Shown here one piece after another: positions 28,791 to 36,471 of a stretch of DNA of 64,000 nucleotides. The stretch's first letter is position 1; every line of letters begins with the position of its first letter. Source of the DNA: Gammaproteobacteria bacterium (GTDB taxonomy: Bacteria; Pseudomonadota; Gammaproteobacteria; Pseudomonadales; Cellvibrionaceae). Location: positions 15,092-79,091 of the forward strand of contig JAGKWY010000025.1 of NCBI GenBank assembly GCA_021151625.1, read 5' to 3'. Below the pieces are notes generated by a model, which was not told where the DNA came from, ran no database searches, and saw nothing but the letters and a program-made list of their open reading frames with translations. Both the position numbers and the translations under genes were made by a program.

Positions 28791-28861
28791 AGGGTGTTTT
28801 GTCCGTTAAAACCCGTTTAAATTAAAAATCAAAATACCTGGAAACCTAAAAGCCGAAATAC

Positions 28862-30262
28862 CTAGAAACCAAAGTAAATAAAGCCCGGCATACCTGCCGG
28901 CGCTAAACCCATAATGACCAGTGCACTTAAAAACAGGCACAGGCTCTGCGCCCACCAGGGCAATTGGCGCAATAATGCTGCTGATTTTTGCATGATATTT
29001 TCCGCCTGTCTGGCCAGTACAAAAAATATTCCTATGGCGAGGAATAAACCCAGCCAGTTGAGGCTGGGCACCAACTCCCACTCGCCAAATCCCAGCAGGA
29101 AGGTTTTGGCTGAGTCCCAGTCCTCGGCGCGGAATAGCAACCAGCCCAGGCATACAAAGACGAAGGTGATGATTTGACCGATTGCCGCCGGCAAGCGCCA
29201 CTCGGAAACCTTGTGCCAGATGTTCTGCAACACCAGCCCTATACCATGCCATAGCCCCCAGACCACAAAAGTAATGCTCGCGCCGTGCCAAAACCCCGAG
29301 AGGGTCATTGCGACCACCAAATTAATTTGCGTGCGCCCGAAGTTGCCGCGATTGCCACCGAGTGGGATGTACACATAATCGCGAATCCAGCGCGATAAGG
29401 TGATATGCCAGCGCTTCCAGAAATCGCTCAGGTTAGTCGCGAGATAAGGCTGGCGGAAATTCACCGGCAGATTAAATCCAAGCAGCAATGCCAGTGCAGT
29501 AACTACATCGGTGTAGCCGGAAAAATCAAAAAATAATTGCCAGGCGTAGGCCATCAAACCGCCAGCCAATTCCACCGCGTGATAACTCTCGGGGCTGGCA
29601 AACACCGGGTTGGCCCACTCCTCTGCCAGCCAGGCGGCGAGCCAGATTTTTTTTATTAGCGCTGAGATGATTAATAGAATTGCCCACTCGGGCGCAACCA
29701 ATGCGCGGCGCGCGGGCGTTTCGATTTGTGCAAGCAATTCCCCGGGGCGACAAATAGGCCCGGCGAGCAGCGTGGGGAAAAAGGAGAGATGCAATAAACC
29801 GTCGGCGAGTTTTGCGGCCTTGTATTCGCCGCGCCCCACACTCACCAGATAGGCAATGCCCTGGAAGGTGTAAAACGAAATCCCCACCGGCAATACCAAT
29901 TCCAGCACTGGCAGGCTGGCGCCGGTAAAAACGGGCGAGAGCAAGGCCATGGCTTCTTCGCGGAAAAAATTGTAGTACTTGAAAATACCCAGATTCAGCA
30001 GCGCAATGGCCACACCACATACCATGGGCCAGCGGCGTCGGCTGCCATCGGGCGCGGGTATTGCCTGTGCCAATAAGAGAATGACCAGCGAAAAGTTCAC
30101 CAGCAAGAGCGCAAAACGCCAGTCGAAGGAGCAATAAAAAAGATAGCTGGCGATCAGCAACAAATAGTTTTGCGCCTTAACACCCCGGGCGGAGCCAAGC
30201 CACCAGTAGAGCCACAAAAAAACAACAAACAGAATCCCGAATTCGGGCGAGAGGTAATGCAT
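28862..30262 (-). CDS. MBOAT-family O-acyltransferase (second copy, AlgI-like)
   Basis: This 466-residue polytopic protein carries the AlgI-type motifs: FPTLLAGPICRPGE, LFFDFSGYTDVVTALA, FWKRWHITLSRWIRDYVYIPLGG and SGFWHGASITFVVWGLWHG with the invariant histidine. It opens an operon with two SGNH proteins and an SDR. It is clearly a different system from the MBOAT at 5351-6748, since gene order, partner type and base composition differ. Likely role: transfer of acetyl groups across the inner membrane for O-acetylation of a secreted polysaccharide. No polysaccharide synthase is nearby. Confidence 0.9.
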   Translation of the reverse strand: MHYLSPEFGILFVVFLWLYWWLGSARGVKAQNYLLLIASYLFYCSFDWRFALLLVNFSLVILLLAQAIPAPDGSRRRWPMVCGVAIALLNLGIFKYYNFFREEAMALLSPVFTGASLPVLELVLPVGISFYTFQGIAYLVSVGRGEYKAAKLADGLLHLSFFPTLLAGPICRPGELLAQIETPARRALVAPEWAILLIISALIKKIWLAAWLAEEWANPVFASPESYHAVELAGGLMAYAWQLFFDFSGYTDVVTALALLLGFNLPVNFRQPYLATNLSDFWKRWHITLSRWIRDYVYIPLGGNRGNFGRTQINLVVAMTLSGFWHGASITFVVWGLWHGIGLVLQNIWHKVSEWRLPAAIGQIITFVFVCLGWLLFRAEDWDSAKTFLLGFGEWELVPSLNWLGLFLAIGIFFVLARQAENIMQKSAALLRQLPWWAQSLCLFLSALVIMGLAPAGMPGFIYFGF

Positions 30263-30435
30263 CAGGCAAGTTCCATTTCAGACCATAACTGCGAGCGGCC
30301 ATGATACGCAAAGCCGGGCGCAAAATCTTTGCGGCGCGACAAAATCCCGCTGTACAGCGACGGCCTGTATTAACTAATTCGACTGAGGAGTGCGTGGGTG
30401 TTGGTGAAAGAGTGATGAAGTACAAGCTATTACCC

Positions 30436-31341
30436 TTAGGGCGGGCTGAGCGGGGAAAAAAGATATTGCTCATAACCCGGATCGAGGCGGGTAATAAACG
30501 GGTTGGCGAGGGAAAAAATAGTGCGTGTTTGCAAATGCACCAGGTTCAGGCCGGGGCCAAAATTTTCTTGCCACAGGCGCTGCATGCTGCCGTCGCTATA
30601 GGCGAGTTTTAATCCGGCGGTGATGCGCCGCTTTAATAAATGATTATCCGGATGTAAAAAGAAAAAGCGCGGCAGTTTGTACACCAATGCAAATGAATTA
30701 TCGAGGCCTAGCTGTGCCAGCTTCGGGTGTGCCTGTAACTCGTTGCTGGCCTGATTGGCGCCGGTGCAAAATAAATCGATGCGACCTGCGGCAACCATTT
30801 TAAACAGACTCTCATAGGCTTCTACTTCTATTACGTTAAAGCCATTGTGCTTAAGTATTTTAGCATCCTGCCAGCCTATTCCCTGACCCACGCGATATCT
30901 CTTTAAATCCTCCAGGGATGTTACCCGGGCAATTTCAGCCTTGCGCTGCGGGCTTACAAAGCAGACACGGTAGCCGAGTATGCCCAGGTCGATGGGAAAG
31001 GGAATAAAATCCAGTTTGCTTTTGGAGACGAAATCATCGTCGTAACTCTCCTCGAGCAAGATGTTGGGATATTGATTGTTGCTGGCGGCAAGGCGCGCGC
31101 GCAGCTTGTAGTAGCTAGTGGGAATGGGCCGCATTTCGTAAGCGCCGTAGGTCGCTTTGGTTTTTTCCAGGGCCAGGCGAATCAGCGCTATGGTGTATTG
31201 GTCGCGTTTATCTGTATCACCAGCAGGCTCGCGGTGCGACACAATAAAATCGGCCTGCGCGGTAGTCGCCAATAGGTAGAGCAACAAGGCGGCAGTACGC
31301 AGCCAACAAGTGCTCAGCCTTTTGGAATTGCCTGGGTTCAT
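30436..31341 (-). CDS. periplasmic substrate-binding-protein-like (SBP_bac_3 type)
   Basis: This 301-residue exported protein has a signal peptide ending near TAQA (about residue 30) and a family 3 solute-binding-like fold with LEDLKRYRVGQGIGW, MVAAGRIDLFCTG and the C-terminal LKLAYSDGSMQRLW. No ABC permease is adjacent, so it may be a stand-alone sensor or an orphan binding protein, as is common in marine and soil gammaproteobacteria. An AAGGA site precedes the ATG. It lies between the O-acylation operon and the histidine kinase, on the same strand as both. Confidence 0.75.
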   Translation of the reverse strand: MNPGNSKRLSTCWLRTAALLLYLLATTAQADFIVSHREPAGDTDKRDQYTIALIRLALEKTKATYGAYEMRPIPTSYYKLRARLAASNNQYPNILLEESYDDDFVSKSKLDFIPFPIDLGILGYRVCFVSPQRKAEIARVTSLEDLKRYRVGQGIGWQDAKILKHNGFNVIEVEAYESLFKMVAAGRIDLFCTGANQASNELQAHPKLAQLGLDNSFALVYKLPRFFFLHPDNHLLKRRITAGLKLAYSDGSMQRLWQENFGPGLNLVHLQTRTIFSLANPFITRLDPGYEQYLFSPLSPP

Positions 31342-31491
31342 TGTTGTTGTCCTTGAGCTAAGCGCAATCCCTGGCCGCGCGTTGGCATTTTATGTTGATG
31401 TTATGGGTAACCGGGCGCCCCATAAATGAGGGGATTTAATTATAGCGCGATTGATACCAATGCTTATGCCGGTAAGCGCCAGAGGATGCGA

Positions 31492-32841
31492 TTAAAACAT
31501 CAACCGAAAACAACTACCTTGCGGCTGGGCAATATAATTTACTGAGCCACCATGGGCTTGCATTATTTGTTGTACTACAAACAAACCTATTCCTGTCCCG
31601 GTACGTTTGGAAGTATAGAAAGGGACAAAAACCTGTGCGCGTTTTTCTGCTTCAATGCCTGGGCCATTATCTACCACATCTATTACAAGCTTGCCTTGGG
31701 GGTGAATATAAGCGCGCAGATAAATCTGTTTGCCAGACGCAGAATCAGGATTTTCACGCAGGGCTTCGATGGCGTTCTTAATCAGGTTGATCAGCGCCTG
31801 TTCTATCTGTGCTGCATCCAGGTTGCTTTGCAGGTGTTCAGGTGTTATTTCAATCTGGAGTGAAATTGTTTCACGTTCCAGGTCCCGGGCAAATAAGGTC
31901 GCGACTGATTGCAGCAAGTTGCGCAGGGACTGTGGGCGTAAATCGAGATGCAGGGGTTGCGCAACTGTGCGATAAGCCTGCACAAAATCCATCAGGTGTT
32001 CACTGCGGCGGCTTACAGTAGAGAGCGCCTCGCTGGCGTCAGTTAATAAGTCTGCGGCAGGATTTTGTTGATAGCTTTCCAATAATTCCTGCGCGGTATT
32101 GCTCAGCGAATTAATGGGCGTCATTGAGTTCATAATTTCATGGCTGAGCACCTGCACCAATTTTTGCCATGCGTCGATTTGCTGGCGATCCAGTTCGCGC
32201 TGAATGACTTGCAGGCTGATAATTTTATTGGTGCCCTCCGGTGTTTGAATGCTAGTGGCTGAAGCAGCAAGTGACAGGGTTTGCTGCGGTAGCTGCAGGC
32301 TAACTAACTGTTGATCGCCCGGCTGAAGTGCGATCAGTTCCAGCGCAAAATCTTCACCAAAATTGCGCAGCTCCTGCAGGCTGGATAATTGATTGCGTTG
32401 AAATAATTGCCGCGCGGCGCTGTTAATTAATTCAATCTTGTCTTCCTGCAAACGCACCAGGGGTACTGGTACTTTTTCCAGCAACACTGAGTAGTAACGC
32501 AGCAGTGATTCATTGCGTTCACGAAGTTGTTGCATATCGGTTTGTATTTCCTGCCAGAGTTGGGCGAGTTTTTTACCCTGGAAAAAAACTGGCTGTATCT
32601 GGCGGGTTGTGTCTTGAAAACGCAGGCAGGTAAAAAAATCTTCTAACTGTGCGTAAATTTTTTGTAGCGATTGAAACAATAAAACGATTTGCAGTAGCAA
32701 GAGCAAGTTGAGTCCAATCAGGCTAAACACCAGGGGTGCTTCGCGCAGCGCTAACCAGCCAATAGCAACCATGGTTAGAAAAATCAGCACCAGGCGCAGG
32801 CTGATTGCAATACGAAAGTCGGCTCGCCAATTAGAGATCAT
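31492..32841 (-). CDS. sensor histidine kinase (NtrY-like)
   Basis: This 449-residue kinase has two N-terminal membrane helices (about residues 13-58) with almost no periplasmic loop, so it probably senses a membrane or cytoplasmic signal. A PAS-like segment (about 115-215) is followed by the phosphoacceptor His234 in VLSHEIMNSMTP. The ATP domain has NLIKNAIEAL (N box), DNGPGIEAE (G1) and GTGIGLFVVQQI (G2). It overlaps the response regulator gene by 11 bases and is translated after it. Together they probably control the divergent export operon. Confidence 0.92.
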   Translation of the reverse strand: MISNWRADFRIAISLRLVLIFLTMVAIGWLALREAPLVFSLIGLNLLLLLQIVLLFQSLQKIYAQLEDFFTCLRFQDTTRQIQPVFFQGKKLAQLWQEIQTDMQQLRERNESLLRYYSVLLEKVPVPLVRLQEDKIELINSAARQLFQRNQLSSLQELRNFGEDFALELIALQPGDQQLVSLQLPQQTLSLAASATSIQTPEGTNKIISLQVIQRELDRQQIDAWQKLVQVLSHEIMNSMTPINSLSNTAQELLESYQQNPAADLLTDASEALSTVSRRSEHLMDFVQAYRTVAQPLHLDLRPQSLRNLLQSVATLFARDLERETISLQIEITPEHLQSNLDAAQIEQALINLIKNAIEALRENPDSASGKQIYLRAYIHPQGKLVIDVVDNGPGIEAEKRAQVFVPFYTSKRTGTGIGLFVVQQIMQAHGGSVNYIAQPQGSCFRLMF

Positions 32842-34243
32842 ATTTTTCCATCCGGCGATAGAGTGCAGTGCGGGTTAAACCCAATTCCGTAGCTGCCTGG
32901 GAGATATTGCCTGCATGTTTTTTCAGGGCGGTTTCAACCGCGTTGCGCTCCAATACTTCCAGGTTAAGTGTTTCTGGATGTAGCGGGTGTACTGCACTCG
33001 CTTTTACTGGGGGTTCGCCCAGGGCAAACTCGGCGCTGTCCAGTAGATCGCGCTCACTCAATACCAGTGCCCGCTCCACCGCATGGCTTAGTGAACGCAC
33101 ATTGCCGGGCCAGGTGTAATTTTCCAGTGCGCGCTGTGCTTCGCGTGTGAGCAGCGGTTTTTTGCGCTGGTATTTTTGCGCATAGAGGCCGAGAAAATAA
33201 TCCACTAACAGAGGAATATCTTCTTTGCGTTCGCGCAGCGGTGGCAACTGTAATTCCACTGTATTGAGTCGATACAATAAATCCTGACGAAATTGTTGTT
33301 CATTGTGCAATTGCTCGGCACTGGCATTGGTGGCCGCAATCACACGCACATTTAAAGTTTGGGGTTTGTCATCGCCCAAGGCTGTGACCTGGCGCTGCTC
33401 CAGTACGCGTAATAATTTCACTTGCAGGTGCATGGGCAAGTTGGCAATTTCATCCAGAAATAAAGTTCCGCCATTGGCCGCGAGTAAACGCCCGGTACGA
33501 TTTTCTTGCGCGCCGGTAAAGGCGCCTTTGCGATAACCAAATAATTCGGCTTCAAATAAATTATCCGGAATTGCGCCCATATCAATTGCCATAAATACCT
33601 GCTCGGCGCGCGCCGAGCGGCGATGTATTTCGCGTGCGACCAATTCCTTGCCGGAACCATTTTCGCCCAGAATTAATACATTGGCCTCGGTGGGTGCACA
33701 GCGATTAATTTTGCGCAGCAATTCCTGCATGAGTGGCGTCTCACCAATAAATGCTGGCTGATTGGCCGCCATGGCAGTGCGCAGCGCGTTATTGTGTTGG
33801 GTTAATTGCTGGGTCTGTTGGCGCGACCGGGCGAGGCTAAAGGCCGCGTGCAAAGTGCCGAGCAATTTTTCGTTGCCCCAGGGTTTAATGACAAAATCGG
33901 TTGCGCCGGCTTTCATCGCATTCACCGCCAATTCAACACCGGCAAAGGCGGTCATCAAAATAACCACTATGTGCGGATAATTTTTTTTAATGAATGTCAG
34001 CCACTCAAGGCCAGCGCGGCCACTGTTTTCACCCAGGACAAAATTCATATCCAGCAAAATGACATCTACCGGTTGCTGTAAAAATTGTTGCTGTAAAAAA
34101 TCGGGCAAGCACTGCGGGTCGTTAATGCTGCTAAACAGGGTGACTTTACGTTTCAATAATAAACGCGCAGCGGCAATTACGTCCTCGTCATCATCCACAA
34201 CTAACAAGTGTCCTGCCAATAACGGCTGTGCAAGCGGCGCCAT
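32831..34243 (-). CDS. sigma-54-dependent response regulator (NtrC family)
   Basis: This 470-residue activator has a receiver domain (phosphoacceptor Asp65 in LLDMNF, Thr98, Lys120). An AAA+ domain follows, with GENGSGKELVA (Walker A), the sigma-54-contacting GAFTGA loop and GGTLFLDEI (Walker B). The C-terminal Fis-type helix-turn-helix has NISQAATELGLTRTALYRRM. It is expected to open promoters held by RNA polymerase with sigma-54. The divergent region upstream contains a near-consensus sigma-54 promoter and a dyad about 108 bases before its start site, which fits it as the activator of the HlyD-ABC-FtsX operon. An AGGA site precedes the ATG. Confidence 0.95.
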   Translation of the reverse strand: MAPLAQPLLAGHLLVVDDDEDVIAAARLLLKRKVTLFSSINDPQCLPDFLQQQFLQQPVDVILLDMNFVLGENSGRAGLEWLTFIKKNYPHIVVILMTAFAGVELAVNAMKAGATDFVIKPWGNEKLLGTLHAAFSLARSRQQTQQLTQHNNALRTAMAANQPAFIGETPLMQELLRKINRCAPTEANVLILGENGSGKELVAREIHRRSARAEQVFMAIDMGAIPDNLFEAELFGYRKGAFTGAQENRTGRLLAANGGTLFLDEIANLPMHLQVKLLRVLEQRQVTALGDDKPQTLNVRVIAATNASAEQLHNEQQFRQDLLYRLNTVELQLPPLRERKEDIPLLVDYFLGLYAQKYQRKKPLLTREAQRALENYTWPGNVRSLSHAVERALVLSERDLLDSAEFALGEPPVKASAVHPLHPETLNLEVLERNAVETALKKHAGNISQAATELGLTRTALYRRMEKYDL

Positions 34244-34305
34244 AAAAATCCTATCTTCTTCGTGGGTTGAACCGATGGAAATCGCTAAAGCTCGCCCAGT
34301 CTATT

Positions 34306-34344
34306 TCGTCCGAATTCGCACAGCAAGTGTACGTTTTCGGACGA
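34306..34344. promoter_or_regulatory. dyad, candidate upstream activator site for the NtrC-type regulator
   Basis: The inverted repeat has perfect ends TCGTCCG and CGGACGA and an imperfect continuation inward (about 13 of 16 arm positions pair). The centre is near 34325, about 108 bases upstream of the predicted sigma-54 start site. That is a typical enhancer distance. It lies between the regulator gene and the operon it faces. Confidence 0.7.
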
Positions 34345-34405
34345 TTTTTTCGAGGTCAGCGGATGACAAGCCAAGTAACACATTGATGCGCATAGATTTT
34401 TTACT

Positions 34406-34422
34406 TTGGCATGGCTGCTGCA
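34406..34422 (+). promoter_or_regulatory. sigma-54 (-24/-12) promoter of the export operon
   Basis: TTGGCATGGCTGCTGCA matches the consensus YTGGCACGRNNNTTGCW at all but two positions. It has GG and GC exactly ten bases apart. Predicted transcription start is near 34433, leaving a leader of about 60 bases before the HlyD-like gene. Confidence 0.82.
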
Positions 34423-34493
34423 GTTTATCGATTATGCGCCTGTTCACAGGTTGCAAATGCTTGCGATAAGTCATTGATAAAAATGCGGGTTTT

Positions 34494-35744
34494 ATGGATA
34501 CACCGATACAACTTAATGCCTGGCGACGCCACCGGAAATATTTTCTTTCCGTGTTCATTGTGGGGTTGTTGTGTGCACTTTGGGCCTGGGCTGCGCCCAG
34601 TGGCGAACGCCGGCTGCGTGTGCAGGCCAGTGAATTAAGTGTGGCGCAAGTAAGTCAGGGAATTTTTGAAGATGTTATTCCCCTGCGCGGGCAAATTACG
34701 CCCCTGCACAGCATTTATCTGGATGCGATGGAAGGCGGGCGGGTGGAAAAAATTCTGGTGGAGGAAGGCGCAAGTTTGCAGCAGGGACAAGCCATAGTGG
34801 AATTTTCCAACGCGCGCCTGCAACTGGATTCCATCACCCGTGAAGCCCAGGTGAGCGAGCAAATTAATTTATTGCAAACCCAGGAGTTAAACCTTGCGCG
34901 CAATGCGCTGGATCACAAGCGCCAGCTAAATGAATTGGAATTGCGCTTGAAAAACACTGAGCAGCAATTAACGCGCGCGCAGAAATTATTGCAACAGCAA
35001 TATATCTCCGTGGATAAGGTTGATGAGCTGCGCAACCAATACGAATATTTGCAGCAGAGCCTGGTGCTTACACGCGAATCGCAAGCGGCGGACCAAGCCC
35101 TGCAGGAGGCGCAATTAAAACAGTTGCGCGACTCAGTGGAGTCACTCAATAGGAATTTGGCGTTCGCGCGCAATAATATGGAATCACTCAAGGTAAAGGC
35201 ACCTATTGCCGGGCGACTCACCGCGTTTGATTTACAGTTAGGGCAATCGCTGACCATGGGAGAGCGCTTTGGACAAATTGATGATCCGGATAATTTTAAA
35301 GTCATGGCGCTGGTAGATGAATTTTATAAAAATCGGTTGCAGTTGGGGCAGGCTGCTTTTTACCAGCAGGGCGAAAAAAATTACGATCTGCGCGTAAAAA
35401 AAATCTATCCGCAAGTCACCGATGGGCAATTCCGGGTGGACCTGGTGTTTGCAAGCGCACAGCCACCCAATATCAGCCGGGGGCAAACCTTGCAAATGCG
35501 TTTACAGATTGGCGCAAATGAACCGGCGCTGCTGGTGCCCAATAATTCGTTTTACCAGGATACTGGCGGCCACTGGATTTTTGTGCTGGATAAAAAACGC
35601 GAACTGGCGCTCAGGCACGACATAAAACTCGGTCGGCGCAACAGCCAGCATATTGAGGTGTTGGAAGGATTGGCGCAGGGCGATACCGTCATTGTCAGCC
35701 CCTATACCAATTACAAAGATATTCAAATGCTAATAATTCGTTAA
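34494..35744 (+). CDS. HlyD/RND-type periplasmic adaptor protein
   Basis: This 416-residue membrane-fusion protein has one N-terminal membrane helix (about residues 19-38) and a biotinyl-lipoyl-like half (VEKILVEEGASLQQGQAIVE). A long coiled coil (about residues 105-225) and the second lipoyl half (VKAPIAGRLTAFDLQLGQ) follow, then a beta-barrel domain. It links an inner-membrane ABC pump to an outer-membrane channel. It is the first gene of the adaptor-ATPase-permease operon behind the sigma-54 promoter. The ribosome-binding site is weak. No TolC-like gene is in the window. Confidence 0.9.
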   Translation: MDTPIQLNAWRRHRKYFLSVFIVGLLCALWAWAAPSGERRLRVQASELSVAQVSQGIFEDVIPLRGQITPLHSIYLDAMEGGRVEKILVEEGASLQQGQAIVEFSNARLQLDSITREAQVSEQINLLQTQELNLARNALDHKRQLNELELRLKNTEQQLTRAQKLLQQQYISVDKVDELRNQYEYLQQSLVLTRESQAADQALQEAQLKQLRDSVESLNRNLAFARNNMESLKVKAPIAGRLTAFDLQLGQSLTMGERFGQIDDPDNFKVMALVDEFYKNRLQLGQAAFYQQGEKNYDLRVKKIYPQVTDGQFRVDLVFASAQPPNISRGQTLQMRLQIGANEPALLVPNNSFYQDTGGHWIFVLDKKRELALRHDIKLGRRNSQHIEVLEGLAQGDTVIVSPYTNYKDIQMLIIR

Positions 35745-35775
35745 CAAAATTTTATTACCGCTTAAGGAGAACAGT

Positions 35776-36459
35776 ATGATTCGTTTAACTGCAATCGATA
35801 AGATTTTTCGCACAGATACGGTAGAGACGCGCGCGCTTAGCCAAGTCAGCCTGGATATTCACGCCGGCGAATTTGTGGCGATCATGGGGCCTTCCGGCTG
35901 CGGCAAATCCACGTTGCTCAATATTCTCGGAATGCTGGATAGCCCGGACAGCGGCGACTATGTTTTTAATGGCGAGAATATCGCCCGCTACAGTGAGAGT
36001 AAATTAAGTGAGCTGCGCAAGCATCAAGTCGGTTTTATTTTTCAGAGCTTTAATTTAATCGATGAATTAAACGTATTTGAAAATATAGAGCTAGCATTGC
36101 TCTATCAAAAAATTCCAGTGAAAGAGCGCCGCGCACGGATACAGGCGGTGATCGAGAAAATGGAAATCGCCCATCGCGCTAAACATATGCCCAGTCAACT
36201 GTCTGGCGGCCAGCAACAGCGAGTTGCAGTGGCGCGGGCATTGGTCGCAAACCCCAAATTAATTCTCGCCGACGAGCCTACCGGAAACCTGGATTCAACG
36301 CATGGCCAGGAGGTGATGAATCTACTTAAAAAATTAAACCAGGAAGGGGCTACGGTGGTGATGGTAACTCACTCGCTAGAGCACGCCAGTTATGCGCAGC
36401 GCCGCATTAATTTGTTCGATGGAAAAATCATTGCGCAAACCCAGCTGGCAGCTGCTTGA
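35776..36459 (+). CDS. ABC transporter ATPase (MacB/LolD type)
   Basis: This 227-residue ATPase has Walker [10 protein letters not shown] (residues 38-46), Q-loop [10 protein letters not shown], signature [14 protein letters not shown], Walker [14 protein letters not shown] and the H-loop in VTHSLEHA. The size and the [18 protein letters not shown] segment place it in the LolD/MacB/FtsE group, which powers mechanotransmission permeases. A good AAGGAG site lies upstream, and the permease follows after 12 bases. It energises export or envelope extraction of an unknown substrate. Confidence 0.95.
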   Translation: MIRLTAIDKIFRTDTVETRALSQVSLDIHAGEFVAIMGPSGCGKSTLLNILGMLDSPDSGDYVFNGENIARYSESKLSELRKHQVGFIFQSFNLIDELNVFENIELALLYQKIPVKERRARIQAVIEKMEIAHRAKHMPSQLSGGQQQRVAVARALVANPKLILADEPTGNLDSTHGQEVMNLLKKLNQEGATVVMVTHSLEHASYAQRRINLFDGKIIAQTQLAAA

Positions 36460-36471
36460 TAGGGAGTTATT

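Noticed and set aside
28806..29291. 161-residue minus-strand frame at the 3' end of the second MBOAT gene
   Set aside because: The MBOAT frame has the conserved motifs across the same bases; this frame is a shadow.
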